From: Anarhynchus alexandrinus
Lineage: Eukaryota; Chordata; Aves; Charadriiformes; Charadriidae
Direction: 5' to 3'
DNA: 64,000 nucleotides
NCBI GenBank assembly: GCA_008711295.1
Contig: VUYV01000156.1
Location: 1,918,543 to 1,982,542 of the forward strand
Shown here: one piece after another, positions 37,096 through 50,552 of the stretch
Layout: each line of letters starts with the position of its first letter
Numbering within the stretch: the stretch's first letter is position 1
Position numbers and translations under genes: made by a program
The notes under the pieces: model-generated
Database searches by the model: none
What the model was told of the DNA's origin: nothing
What the model saw: only the letters and a program-made list of their open reading frames with translations

Positions 37096-39229
37096 TGCAC
37101 CATCTTTGAGCAGAAGCTCTTTTTCCTTCTCAAAACTTGACGCATTCAGGATGCTTTGACAGCCCTCACACGCAGCCCAGCTCTGCTATCTGCTGCGAAA
37201 CACAAAGCAACCGAACACGGCGGCACCGCAGACCAGCGCCACCGCAGAGGATTCCGGTTCACACCTAGGACTAATTCTTGGCAGCCGCGCTGCAGTCGGT
37301 GAGTTGCACGCCGAGTTCTGTGCTCGGCACTGCTTTAACGTCTGGCTCCCCGTCACCACTCGAGGTCTGTAAGCTGCGTGCAGGATCTGACCAGCACCAC
37401 TCAACAACTACTTTATTTAGGATCATCAAGGTAGTTACAATAACGCTGAGGAAAGCTTGAAGTGCTGCTAAGCAGGAGACAGGGCTCTCGGCATGGCGCA
37501 GCACGGCAGGAGCGTTCTGCAGAGGTACATTCTTCATTTAACCAGCCAATAAATACGTGAAAGCTAAAAACTCGTCTTAATTGAAAAATGAAACAATTAG
37601 GAAGCGTCTTTTTCTGGGAACACGCTGCTTCCACTGCAGCATGACAGAGGTTATTTTGAACTTATTACTTGACTGGATTCAGCTGTAAGTAATTAAACTT
37701 AGTCATAGAAGTCTGATCTATAAATGAAACCTACAAAAGCAATTACCATAGCTTCCATTAGATCAGTAAGCGATGGCTGCTCTGTTTGATGTAAACAGAA
37801 GGGAACATTATTTATACTGCAGGAGAAATCACAGCAACTCAGTCCCCTTGCAGAGATTTGCTTTGAAAACTACAGTTTTCAGTGAAGAGAGTCACAGGTT
37901 ATAAATTTCAGCCACGCTCTGCTCCTTCCAGTTTAACAGCCTCATGGGCAAAAAAAGACAATCGTATCATACGATTCAAAGGGACTATTTTGACTCCTGT
38001 TCTGTAGTCAGAAACCAGACAAAGGGAAAGCTATATTAAACGCGCAAGAAATGGGGTGACCAAGCATCAAGCATTTTTTTAAAATGTATTTTTATACGTG
38101 CTTTCGCTCCTGTTGGAATCTAGACTATCCACAAGCTGAGGGACCCGGGAACCAGTTGGTACCTCTCAGCCCAGACCTGAGCACACACATTTCCACCACT
38201 GTGGAAGTTGACCAGAAACATCAATTTTGGAATGGAAACAAAATGAAACAGAACAAAAACACCAAAGAAAGCAAACTACCAGCTGGGATGCTGGGGGACA
38301 CAGTCTTCTGCCCCTGCCTGAGGGCACCAGGAAGAACGTGCACGTTAAAATCAGTATCTGACAAAAACACCTACCCCAAACCCACCAGCAAGTTGCAAAC
38401 GCAGAACTACGTGTCGTAGCCAGAGCTGACGGCATATCCCAGAGTTATGAAGACAACCTGACATTTTCCATTACGTAATGCCTATTTTCTGCCACTTACA
38501 AAATTTTGCCAAACTAATAGAGATGAAATGTCCCATACTGGTTATCAACATGAGACTACCTAAAAAAAAAAGTGCTAAATAGTACAGCCATTTCTCCGAG
38601 TAGGATTGTGAGCATTGTTTTTCCTTGGAGTTTAGAAAAAAAATAAAAATTTAAAACCCAGCTATTTATTTTCCCTCTGCCTCCTGCAAAATTTGGAACC
38701 AGAATCTGAAAATAAGCAAGGATATCAGAAATAAATTTGGCCAACCTGCAGATCTTATACTCGGGAGGGTCCTGATACAGTTCAGCAGCCACCCAACCAT
38801 CCCAGTCCCTTACTGGTATTTTTTCACCTCAATGCTACAAGATGTAGGGTAGGAGGAGGGGGAATGCTGTTTGGGTTTGGGTAGGAGTTGCCTTTTTTTT
38901 TTTTTTAACACATCTTTTGAGTTACACTAACCAAGTAAATTGAAACAATATTAAAATACTTTTTTTATTTTTAAAAATAAATTCAACATGTAAAAAAATG
39001 TCAAAAGTGAAGGTGTACAGGCAAGCAGAACTGCGGCCTTCCTGTACACATTGTCTCTTTCCCTGGTAATATCAACACATCCCCTCCCCAGCCAACTGTA
39101 AAACAAAACAACAAAACCAAAACCACCCAAAACATCCCAACAAACCACTACAAACGAACTCTGGCATTTCCTATTATGTGAGGGGCTGTTGGGCCCGGCA
39201 GCCTTCCGGTTTTACACGCTCCTCGCTCT

Positions 39230-39860
39230 GTTTTCAGTCCCCTTCCATGGACCCCGCTGGTCTGTTACCCTTCGGTCGGATGTGAGCCGCGCCGCGCTCC
39301 TCTCGCCCAGCACGCGCTGTGGAATCGGAGCCGAACAAGTACCAAAACAGGATGTGCCTTCAGCATAATAAATACAAACTTCTGCTTGCTGCCTCCCCCT
39401 CACAGGGGAAATTCCAGGCGCCGGCGTGCGCGGTGCCCAGCGCACAGACGAACGGAGGCACAGAGGGACAGACGGGGCTCAGGGGGGTCTCGGGACCGCT
39501 CACCCCCCAGCACCGCTCTCACGGGTGCGTTTATCCTGCACGCTGCAGGTAGCAAGCGCTTGTCCCTTCTGGTCTGTAAGCTGGAAAAAACCTAAACCAC
39601 CACAACTGGAGAGCGCCAAGGCCAAAGTAACAGAGTCCGCGTTTCGGCTCATTTCCGGCAGAGCCCGCGGGCAGGACGGGGCTGTGCACCCCGCGCACCC
39701 GTGCCATCAGAGCACAGCCAACAGCGCTGCACACCCTGCACGCTGCAGCACCGGGAGCACGCCTGGACGCGGCCGGCTGCGTCCCACGTCTCCTCCTCCC
39801 CTCCGCGCTCCATCCCTCTGCGCAGGCAGAGACACACGTGCTGGAGGCGCAGCACTGACT
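39230..39860. promoter_or_regulatory. CpG-rich intronic region
   Basis: CpG-dense DNA with open frames on both strands. No supported splice sites, coding motifs or repeats were seen. It may be an unmethylated regulatory island or GC-rich background. Confidence 0.38.
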
Positions 39861-41787
39861 CAGGCGGGAGAAGCAGCTTAAACGCTCCCTCTTGTCAAGA
39901 AGATGAAGAGCCCGTGTGCTGCTGGAAGTCAGATCTGCCACACGCTCATCAAACGTGAATCCCCGGCGGGAACTGCAACCCAGGGACCCGGGCAGCAGCA
40001 GGGCACTGCAGCGAACTCCTCTGTGCTCAGATATGAGCATCACCATCAACGTTACAGTGCTCGCCTTCACGGCACTGGCAAGAACAACAACCTCCTATTC
40101 TTTATCGCGCTTCCTTTTACTTTGCAGAAGAAAGCAGAAACAATAGTTTGTGAGCAAGTACAACACAATTAACAGAGTAATAAAGATCAGAACCACTGCA
40201 CCTTGTAAAATCTTTGCTTGGTTTTAAAGCAGTTCTTTGACTGTTAATGACCCTGTGCAATGAGGTCTGCAGCAGCATGGCAGCATCAGAAATGATTCAC
40301 TGCCACAAGACACTTTTCAACCAATATAATCAGGAACGCACAATTTGCAGCCTTCTCCTGATCAATATCTGTGCATAAAACATGGGGAAGACACAGGATC
40401 TGTGAGGAGTGAACACAGTTCCCCACAGACGGAAAATAACAGAGAGTTGCTGTAAATATCGTATAGGACATTCACTACCACATACTCTGATTTTATATGT
40501 AACACAAAAATTATAATTATCATTTGGTAAGAAATGTGCTGGAGTCATTCCTCAATGGGACTGAATACACAGACGCGGCACGTTTGTGCTACTGTGGAAA
40601 AATTACAAAGACACAGCCGATCCCTGGAAAGTGGGAGCTATGGCAGCTTTCACACAAGAGAGTCTGCAATCAGAAAATAAGTCAAATGTACATTAGTAGA
40701 TCAGGAAATCCTCTAATGATCTTTTCAGCACAACTGCTTTGAATCTGGAGCCTGTTAAGCCTGACTAGGACAAAATTCTTTAGAGGACCATCCTGGTATT
40801 TGCATTCTGACCTTGTGTTAGAAGTCATTCCATGAAACAAAAACAAAAACAAAACCAACAAAAACCCAAAAACGTTTAACAGAAAACCTGAAAAATTTAC
40901 TGTCTGGAAAACCCTGCTCACCATGAGAAGACTGCCTTCTTGCCGGGCAAATATCGACTGCTGCCCTACGTCAGTATCAGCAAATACCAATGCAGTTTCT
41001 GGGCAGACTTCTCAGGCGACAGATCTTCCTCTGGGGAGATGGAAAGCTTAGAAAAGTGCCATATCAAACAATGATGTTGGCATGCAATTTTGTGACTGCA
41101 CATCTCACAAACCACTGGGAGATGTGGTGTAGTAATCCAGTGGAAGAGCAGCCACCAGCCCCACACCTGCTTGTACCCAGCGCGCACAGCCCTCTCCCCA
41201 CAGCAGGCGTTCTCGTGCCGTACGCGGCGTTTTCACCCTTCAGCCTCTTACCACTGATCTATCCCGGATGGGGATGCAGTAGTTAAATAGATTTGGGTAG
41301 CTCTAAATGTTTGTTCCTTCAGTAACACAGTCTCATTTTAAAAAATGAAAAAGTAATTCCGCAGGGTCTGAAGGTTTAAATTTTAATCATCTCCCCTTTG
41401 CCCTTTCACACGACTGTTCCCAAAGGAAATTCTGCTTCAAAGCATCACTATTTCAGGCACCTGAATCAATAAGCCTCTGCTCCGAAATACACAATGGCAA
41501 GGGAATACACTATCCCCACTGCTTTTAAATACACATCCCTCTCCTACGCATACACATCGATCCCCTCTTTTGCACACACAAGCACTCCGTTCGCAGCCTG
41601 CCACGCGCTCCCTTCACATCCGCCCACGCACGACTTGCCCCGCGGTTCCCGAGCTCCTCCTGGCTGGTGCCGGACCACGCGGGAGGGCGAGTGGCGGAGC
41701 AGACCCACCACGGCTCAGCCTGCGGAGGACACGGGGTACCCCGGGCAGTGCGGGTGGGGATGACCGCCGGGGAGATTTGTGGGGGTA

Positions 41788-42080
41788 GATGTCTTCTCCC
41801 AAGGAACAGGCGATAGGACAAGAGGAAACGGCCTCAAGTTACACCGGGGGGGTTAGATTGGATATTAGGAAAGATTTCTTCACAGAAAGGGTTGTAAAGC
41901 ACTGGGACAGGCTGCCCAGGGAAGTGGTGGAGTTACCACCCCCGAGGTATTTAAAAGACAGGTAACCATGGTGCTGAGGGACATGGTTTAGTGGTGGTGT
42001 TGGCAGTGTTGGGTTGATGGTTGGAGTCGGTGATCTTAAAGGTTCCTTCCAACCTAGACGATTCTACGGTTCTATGATTC
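41788..42080 (+). mobile_element. CR1 LINE 3' fragment
   Basis: From GTCTTCTCCCAAGGAACAGG through ATTGGATATTAGGAAAGATT, CTGCCCAGGGAAGTGGTGGA and GGTATTTAAAAGACA, to the tail GATTCTACGGTTCTATGATT, this follows a CR1 3' end including the C-terminal coding part. Frame disruptions (such as a C run in ACACCGGGGGGGTTAG) show it is dead. Its 3' UTR (GTTTAGTGGTGG, GTGATCTTAAAGG) indicates a different CR1 subfamily from the copies at 33 and 59 kb. Confidence 0.94.
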
Positions 42081-43784
42081 GGGCATTGGCTGGGTGAGGA
42101 GAAGTTAGGGGTCCCTGAGGTGAAAGCGATCTGCGCTGTCCTCACTGCCCAGGAGGCAGAAGATTATACAACACAGGGACAAGGACCGGACAAGTTCATG
42201 GCGGAGCAGTACCACAGGAATGTCAGCAACAAGCCCGGAGCCCTCTCCACACAGACGGCAGCAGACAAACCTCAGAGCAACTCCGGGATCTCAGAACTCG
42301 AAGTAATACTGAAGCGGAGTCATTTGTAGGCGTTTTCTGGCCCTAGGTGCTACGCGCCGTCTCGCAGCGCTGGTGGTGTGGGTATAGCCTGGAGGGCAGC
42401 TCAGCGCACCCACCACTCGCCCACCGCAACGGGGATTCGCCTGCAGAGAGCATCAGTACTCGAGAAGGCACCGACGCATCGCGCTGGCCTGAACGCATGC
42501 CTACATGGGCTCACACACCTGTAACTGCACTTTGATAATAATCAGCTCACTGTTTCACCAAAATTCTCATAAGTTTAATCCTGTTTTACTGGTCACATGA
42601 AACATACTTGTCCAGAGCAGTTGTAATCTCCTCAAACCGGAGATTTATTATTCCCAGCTAGACAGGAAAAATCAGAGTGCTACAACAGTTTACACTGCAA
42701 AGCTATGCTATAGCAATGTAAAAGATTTGCCTTAAATGAACAATGGGATAGAACTGCAGAGTTAGTGATGGCACACATCCCGCTCCCGGGCTTGGGCACT
42801 ATAACCAGCTGGGAAAGAAAACTTCCAAGCCAGCCCAAAAGACCCCACACAGCCACCACGTCAAGCTAAAACCTATTTTAACTGAAGGCAAAGATTCAGC
42901 TGGAACTTAAGTGTGGAATTTCCAAAACGTGTTTTGATTTATGAAGATATTATTAACATCAGTAGAAAAGATAACCAGTCAGCTCATACAGAAGCCCAGA
43001 CTCATTTAAAGGTTGTTAACAAAGCGATTCAGCAGAAGAGGTATGAATGTCACTGCTGTGAGGTGCAAAAACACAGGATGCTTAGCAAAAGGCACACTTT
43101 TAAAGCAGCGTCCTGGAAACATCATCTGAAATATCACTAATTCCTGCAATTGCTAATTCTGAAAGTAAATCCCTAGATCCCACTTCAGTATCTAGGCTGT
43201 AGTCCAAACTTCTGAATTAAAGCAACACAACTACTGACCCTGTGCAGGACTTACCTTTCGAAATCCCAGATGACTGCAGGACAAACGGTACAGACAGGTG
43301 ACCTCCATCAGCCTGATTACGTTAATCCTGATGACAAAGCCAGGAAAGGCCTGCTGCTCACAATGTCCTACCTACCTGCTGCTCTGTTCAGCAGATTGAA
43401 CCTCAATCAGATGCCAGACCTTGTAGAAGCAGCCACCAAGGCCATGGGGGTGGACAATCATAGAGTCATTTCTGCACCAGTCTTGGCTTTACACTTCTAC
43501 CTTTATCTGGAACATTTTACGTGTGTTCATCAGTAAAGTAAAAAGCAGTAGCTAAAGTAATTTGATTTATAGCAAAAGACAATTAAATACCCTAAGTCAT
43601 CCTATTGTTGGGGAATTTCCCTATTCTAACAGCTGTCTCCCCCTTGCTAATGTTATCCCATTCCCCCCATCATCCCACCCTGACTAATCTCTCCCTGACC
43701 CTTCCCTGTTTATAGAGTTCAATAATCACAGACTTGTATGTTCCCCGTTCACTGTCAGTTATCCAAGTGATACAAATTTAGCGC

Positions 43785-43880
43785 CTTTGATCTTTCCTCA
43801 TACATCAATCCCTCCAGGCCCCTAATCACTTTTTTCACTCTTCTCTGTACTCCCTCCAGTAATGATGTGATTCTAATCCT
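43785..43880 (-). mobile_element. Old, degenerate CR1-like fragment
   Basis: The plus strand TTTCCTCATACATCAATCCC, followed by TCCAGGCCCCTAATCACTTT and CTCTTCTCTGTACTCCCTCC, aligns loosely with the same CR1 region seen intact at about 33395-33470 (CCTCATAGCAGAGGTGCTCC and CTCCTCTGGACACGCTCC). This suggests an ancient CR1 relative in minus orientation. Boundaries are uncertain. Confidence 0.6.
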
Positions 43881-44779
43881 CTGCAAGGAGAGGCTTTTGG
43901 CTTCGGTTCTTCGCACAGACGCAAGCAAACTAATTCAGAGAGACTTCACGAGCTCCGTGCGTAGTACTGTCACCCACCACCACGCATTAAACCGTGACAC
44001 TGAAACAAAGATGGAATTGTCTCACGAACACTAGAGATGCCAGAAGCTGAAAGAAAATGAAAATTAAAACGACGAACTGATCAGCACTTTATACAGCCGT
44101 CAGGGCTCTGTGTGAGTAACAGCCGCGTTCGGGAGACAGTCAGAGCTGTCTCCGGATGCTTTAAGAAGGCAGAGGGACAGCCCCCGGACCTCGCAGAACT
44201 GCAGTTCGCGCAGCAGCATCGCGACAGATGCACCGGGTAAACGGTGCCCAGAGTGAGCACTGGGGTTTTGCCCACAGCACTTGAGAGTTGTTTAGCAGTT
44301 ACCGACCACGTGCCGCCTTGGACCACTTCAGCGGCGAGTGACACAAACCCTGCCCACACCCACAAAGTGCCCGGCAGCCCCCAAAGGAGGGATGCTACGA
44401 ACACCGCCACCAAAGTCCTCAGCACCGTGACCTGTCAGTGCCATACTTCAAGTCCAGTTCAGAAGAGTTTCCAAATTCACAGATTTTTTTTTTAATTGAG
44501 TTAAAGCCACACTAAAAAAGAATGCATATAGACACACCTCCTGCACCCTCACACACCACGGGAAAGCCAGGGGAAGCCTTATGCAAAAAAACAGCTGGCA
44601 GAAACAGCTCAAAACGCCGCGTTTCAGTGATTAAAAGGTATAAAGAAAGAGTCAGCTTCTGTTGGGCCCCAAAGCGTTACATCCAACAGCGATATGCCTG
44701 GAAGGGCAGAAGGTACTGCGCCATCAGCACAGAGGAGGTGGAATTCATCAAAGCAGGATTCAAACCAGAAAAAGGCTGA

Positions 44780-45010
44780 CGGAAGCACAGGGACAGGCAC
44801 GGCAGCGGCAGGAGCCGCCATCTCAGCGCCCGCGTAATGGCCACTGGTGATGCGTCTCCATGGCAGCAGAGGCGGCAGCGAAACTGTGGCCTGGGGAGGG
44901 ACGGGCCTCGCCACGGCGGGACCGGGAGACCGCAGCGAACGCTCCAGCCGCAGCGCCTGGCGCTCTCCCTTCTGTTTGTCTAAATGAGAGACCCGAGACA
45001 AACAGAAGTG
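44780..45010. promoter_or_regulatory. CpG-rich pocket with minus-strand ATGGCGGC
   Basis: A CpG-rich block. On the minus strand a GAGATGGCGGCTCC motif at about 44816-44829 resembles a YY1 site and a good start-codon context. The open frame from it reads MAAPAAAVPVPVLPSAFFWF and continues to a stop near 44624 within ordinary-looking intron sequence. The protein is not recognised and no convincing donor follows, so I do not call a gene. Confidence 0.38.
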
Positions 45011-48000
45011 AAAACCCTCCTTGAACTCGGCCCGTGACCAAGGCAGGTCGTGAGCCTCAGCACCTCAGGCCCTTCCCTTCAGGTGGAGGCACAACAGAGC
45101 CAAACTAAAGGAGGTGCAGGGCTGCAGCGTAACCACCCGAGGGCAAGAACCCCTCAAACGGGTTTGGGTGACTCAGGGACAAGCAATTTTAATGCAGCTT
45201 GAAGTGACCTTCTGCACAAGTCAAGAGCTTCAGTGCTGTCTGCGTCCAAACTGCCAACACGTCTGGGCTGAACACCTCAAAGGATTCAATGGTGTCCAAA
45301 TGAGAACATTATTTTCCAGTGAAAATAAATATCAGGCAAGGAAATGCTTGGGTTCCACTGGAACCTGCAGTTGTCAAATGGACTCAACTGGACACAGGGA
45401 GTCAAACAGCAGCAAATACAGAGGTGAGCAGGGACACCTCCTTGTGCACCTTCACTGATTACCAAAGACCCAGACAGACTTGGGATACAGCTTGACATTA
45501 AGATAATCACAGCTTTGACACTCAGCACAAATAGCACTAGACATGTTCTGGCTCCAAAGGGATGAACTAGTACATTTGTGTACACAGCACAGATTACCTT
45601 CGGGGGGTCTTCTAGGATTTACTACAGAAGCCCCAGATTTTGCACAAAAGTGGATAGGTCAACCACCAGGACCATAAAGATTCTCATAATCTTGCTAATA
45701 ACATCCCTGGAGATACCTGCAAGGTCTGGGTTCACTTATGCTGCAGCGCAACACAAGTCTACAAAGAGGGTACAGGTTAACGTAGCTAACATGAACATCT
45801 ATAATGGGGCGAATCCTAGTTTTAGCTGCTTATTGGAACAAAAACATTAATCAGTCAATGCTGAGATGATTAACGGGATAAGATTAAGGTTAAAACTAGA
45901 AAATCTATTAACCTGTTTAAGAAATAACTGTGGTACCTGGCAGGTCATCAGTCTTAAGCCTCAAGGGTTTAGATGCTCTAAGCAAACAGGAGACTGGCTC
46001 ATGCAGCCAAAGGCTCTGTGCGAAGACCAGCTGAACCATAGTGGTCTTGCCACATCAGAAGCCCCATACCTGCTCCCAAAACTAAGCGGGGTGTGCCATA
46101 GACCATCACTCCAGCTTCGGCTGCAACAGACACGACGTACCACAACCACTGCGTGGGGTGGGACTCGGGAGGGAAGTCTGAGCTGGTAAGGGGCTGCTGC
46201 ATACAACAGGAATCAGGGAAAAAAAGAAAGAAATCGGCATCTGGAATGGCACATTCAACTTCATGTCTATATCATAACAACCATGAATTCAGCTCATAAC
46301 AAAAGTTTTAGCCAGAAAACTAAATTCACCCAGTCTGCCTGTTCCAGTCTGCATATATGCTTGTCATTCAACTGTCACACTTATCCATTCGCTGTGTGCC
46401 ATGAGAATAATTGGAAAGAATTTTAATTATGCCTCAGAAGACATATCTTCTCAAGGAGACAGACACACACAGATCACCCGCATCTTTCAGTCTAATTTCC
46501 CTTAGGAAAATTCCCCTCTAACGCATTATTTCAAATCAGACAAACACAGAGCAACTCTCCAGACTGCACTAATTGTTAAAGTTTGGTGTTTATCACTTCC
46601 TGATTTTTAAAGCCATGTATAGAGCCAGTCAGGATTGTGAGAGCCCAATGCCGACCTGGTCAGAGGGATGCCGAACCGCAGAAATGAGAAAAGAAATGCT
46701 GAAGATGACAGGGGTCCAGTACTTTCGAAATGCAGATTTAGGAATACCAGGAACATTGTCCCCTTGACAAAGAACACAGCTAAATGCACAACCCATATAC
46801 GAAACTCCATAACAATCCATACCCTGGCACTGATGAGAATGCTCAGTTATGAGATTATAATGTAAAAATACAGTTGGATAACTGGAACCAAATAGTAATA
46901 TATCACCTTGCACTTTTCACGAGTAACTACAGGTTGTCGTGCCTGCTGGATTTTGAGGTGTAGGGGAAAAAAGAAGAAAACAAAGACTCTAAAAGGCTCA
47001 TCTTTAAGTATTTACTTCGAGACTTACACAGATTGTTTCCTCAGCAGCAGAACACAAAGAGATACCAGGCAAGCAAGCCAGAGCTGTCAGTCCTGACCAG
47101 GCAGCCCCTGCAACTCATTCTGCACCCACCTTTCCGTAGGGCTGCCAAGCGCCTTATAGACAGCGCCATCCAGAAGACACAACAGTTGCCAATGCTGTTG
47201 TGGTTACACTCTGGAAAAATGGAGAATAAAATAGCAATGGCTCAATCAATATCCAGGAGTCTCGAACTTAAGCATGACTGTAAGTGTCCAGTTACAACCA
47301 CAGTGGCATCAAGTCCGTGTCTCAGGTGAAACTCAACATCCGTATCTTTGCTGCCAAGACCCTTGCTCTGTAACAGAGGGCACCAAAAAGCATTCCTACT
47401 CTCTCAAGACTTCTCCTGTGCATTGAAGAAAACTAGGGAAAAACTAAAGTAATTTCTGGGGAAATTAGTAATAGAAAGAGCACTGGACAGCTCTTTAGCA
47501 GAACTGTGAAGAATTTACCCTGCCTTCCTTTGTTACTCATGTATCACATACTCGGCTCTCTTCTTACAAAAACTGCCTGTTAGTCACCACACTAACGAAG
47601 CACACGGCCGTCCTCAGTAAGGTGCTGCCCCACACCAGCTGGTCCTCTACCTGCATCAGTCCGAGGCAGCTGCCATCGTGAACTTCCCAGGGAGAGCTCT
47701 TCCACTTCGCTGAGACCAGATGACAGCCTGGTTCACGTTCCCTGGGTGCCAATCACAGTTCGTCGGCCTCTCAGACTGCCCTGAAAGGTTGACACCAAAG
47801 CTCCAGCAAATTTCACTTCCTGAGGCAGAAGGGCTGGTTACGGCCTCTAGCCCGACCCCGCGCACGGCGGCCCAGACCCACCTGCCAAAGCACCACCATG
47901 CTTTGCTCAGCTCCCACGCTCCTTCTGGAAACATACTCTTGATGCAAAGCCACCAAGCGCAGAACAGGCCACATCCCAACAGAACTTGTTCAAATACTTC

Positions 48001-48569
48001 TTTATGGATACAACTGTACATTTTTCTATTTGAAATGAAACTTTCAGCCATAAGCCCTTTTTCTGCCTTATCTCAGGAAAACACCGTTAGGTGGCAAGTG
48101 ACTTCACAGCACAGTCTTCAGCATTGGAGCATATGGCAGAACTTTCACACCTGGAGCCTGTTTTGTGGAGTCAGCAGAAGTGTTGAACACCGAGATGGGA
48201 GTTCTAAGCACAAACATGGCACTGCCTTCAGCCCAAAATAGCTTCTGTTCACAAGGTCACCCCATACAATCCCATCAGCTCTGCCCAGCTGTAGGTCAAG
48301 AACAGCGCACGATGCCACGGTCTGACACTGCAACCAGAACATCGCAGCAGGCGAGACCCTGCTAGTGAGTAACTGCTCCCACAGGGATCACCCCTTGGAA
48401 TCCAAACTGTCAATTCTTGCTTGTTCCATCATGTCATGTCAGGAGAAGACACGAATGGAAAGAAGGGAGTAACTCCCTGCTTATGACAATCTGCGTTACT
48501 CCGGACGTCCCAGGAGCCTGCAAAGATGACGCACTACCCGTGTGCCCTGAGAAACCACCACCAACCCGC

Positions 48570-49005
48570 AGTGGGTTGACCCCGGCCAGCAGCTGAGTGC
48601 AACACGGACACTCGCCCACTCGCCCCATGAGCGGGACAGGAGAGAGAAGAGGAAAGGCAAGAAGACTCATAGGTCAAGATTAAAATAATTTAATAGGCAA
48701 AGAGAAAGAAAACAAGTAGACCGATGCCCAGCGAGACTCTGAGCAATGGCTCCCTTCCCAATAAAGCCCTCCCCTCAGTTTCTACTGCCGAGCATGACAA
48801 CATATGGCGTGGAATATCCCTCCAGTCAGTTTGGGTCAGCTGTGTCCCCTCCCAGCCCCCAGTCCACCCGAGGGCAAAGTGAGAAACAGAGAAGGCCTTG
48901 ATGATGCACAACACTGTTCAGCAACAGCCAAAACACTGGTGTGCCATCAACACTGTTCTATCACCCACCCAAAACAGCACCATACCCCGTCTGAGCAAAC
49001 CCCAG
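48570..49005 (-). mobile_element. Degenerate solo LTR of an endogenous retrovirus
   Basis: Blocks GTGGGTTGACCCCGGCCAGC, AATAATTTAATAGGCAAAG, GAGCATGACAACATATGGCG, GGAATATCCCTCCAGTCAGT, GGGTCAGCTGTGTCCCCTCC and AAGGCCTTGATG appear in the order known from a widespread avian ERV LTR that usually reads the other way. The order and the CATATG(A)CGTCATGCTC-like core place the LTR on the minus strand. There are no retroviral genes beside it, so it is a solo LTR or fragment. Both ends are diverged, and no target-site duplication could be identified. Confidence 0.75.
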
Positions 49006-50465
49006 CGCAGAACCCTGTGCCAAACCCACACACCAACCGTCCTGCTCAGCACCGAGCTCACCTACCAACCACCGCACGAATGCTGCGTTGTTCATGACGT
49101 ACATCAAAATACAAACAAAACCCCAGACACCTGGTCAGTTTACTTGTGCCAGCCATGACAGAACCTGGTATGAGGCCTTGAATTTCTGTAAATCACTTGA
49201 ATGCATCACATGAACAGCTTTGCCACCGGCCTTACTACTAGCTATTTGTGCACTTACGCACCGTCAAACATGGGCAATGACCTTCCTGCTACTGAGCACA
49301 CCAGAGCACAGAGCGTAAGCTTCAAAGGCCGCTCCTTCGGGATGAAACAAAGGTCCAGGAACAACTGTGGCTTTGGGGAACTTCACCTCTCTCTCACTGA
49401 GTGCCTGTGCAAAATATTAAGTCTTTCCCTACATTTCTTTACCCGACGAAACATAGGTCTATTCATTCTGACCCCTGCATACATCCACACTCCACACCAA
49501 CACACCTCCAAACTCTGGGGAGGGAGGACTTCGCAGGAAAAAGGCTGCAGAAGACAGTAACTGGGCCAACGGAGCACCTCCTCACTAATCATCCCCGAGG
49601 GCCCGTTTGCTGTGTAACCAAGGAAGAAAGCGTGTGAGACTTCAGCAAAGCTGTCTTCAGCAACTTATGGAACGCTTCTCTAGGCCATGATGCAATTAAC
49701 TGCCAAGAAAGTGCTGAGGCAGGCAGAATTAGGAAGCTATAACAAATCAAGTCTATAATCCTACACCATTTACATTTAAAACAGCTGAATTGCTTATAAC
49801 TCAAACTGCTGTAGCATGTTTACAATTTTATTTCATAAGATCTAGACGCCTTATCCCCCGAGCAGGACAAATGAAACAATCCAGCTTAAGGCAAAACGGG
49901 AAAAGGCTCAGAAAAAGGCAGAGCTCTCCAGCGCTCCCTGACCGAGGTGGTACCGCTGCCATCCCGCACCCCCAAAGTCACTGCTTACACTCAGAACCAC
50001 GACAGAATCCCAATTACCCCAGTTGTTCCCGATTAGCTTGTAGGAAATCTGAGTAGAGGTACAATATGGAGATCAGTGGGTTCAGAAAACACTTTTACAT
50101 AAAAACAAGGGCGCAAGAGCTTAAGTGTTCTTGACGCAATATCCAGTCAATTGGCAGAGAGAAAGCAACTGTTGTTAAATTGTTAAAAAAGACTGGAAAT
50201 CTGGTCTATTTCCTCAGCACTGAAACAGATACCAAAGGGTACACAACAGCCAAAACAGTAACTATCCTTGAAATTAATTTACAGTGTAAACAGTCTACCC
50301 CTTCTTGCCTTAACTCTCTAAATTATAATTGTAATTAGTTAGTGTATTATCCCGTAACAGAACATCAAGTGAGCTCTTTTGAATCACTAAACTGTACAAA
50401 ATTTCCATTATCCTAAAAGTCTCCCAAGAGGCTAGCTTGTAAAAAGCAATGGGGGGGGAGGCTGT

Positions 50466-50552
50466 GGAAGGTGTCCCTGCCCAGGGCAGGGGCTGGAACC
50501 AGATGGTCTGTAAGGTCCCTTCCAACCCAAACCATTCTGTGATTCTACGACT
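50466..50552 (+). mobile_element. CR1 LINE 3' end fragment
   Basis: GGAAGGTGTCCCTGCCCAGG, then GGTCTGTAAGGTCCCTTCCA and ACCATTCTGTGATTCTACGA, are the CR1 3' UTR and octamer tail. The piece is about 85 bp and sits beside an 8-base G run. Confidence 0.93.

Larger units (their letters stand above)
34521..41787. other. TTC28 long upstream intron, segment 3
   Basis: Intronic sequence with CpG-rich pockets at 35.3-35.8, 39.2-39.9 and 41.6-41.8 kb, the small CR1 tail at 37.05 kb, a T run at 38893-38906, and A/C-rich low-complexity stretches near 39.10-39.15 and 40.84-40.87 kb. No exon or RNA gene was recognised. Confidence 0.62.
42081..48569. other. TTC28 long upstream intron, segment 4
   Basis: Intronic sequence with the old CR1-like piece at 43.8 kb and a CpG-rich pocket at 44.8-45.0 kb. 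Otherwise unique DNA; no exons, RNA genes or further repeats were recognised. Confidence 0.62.
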
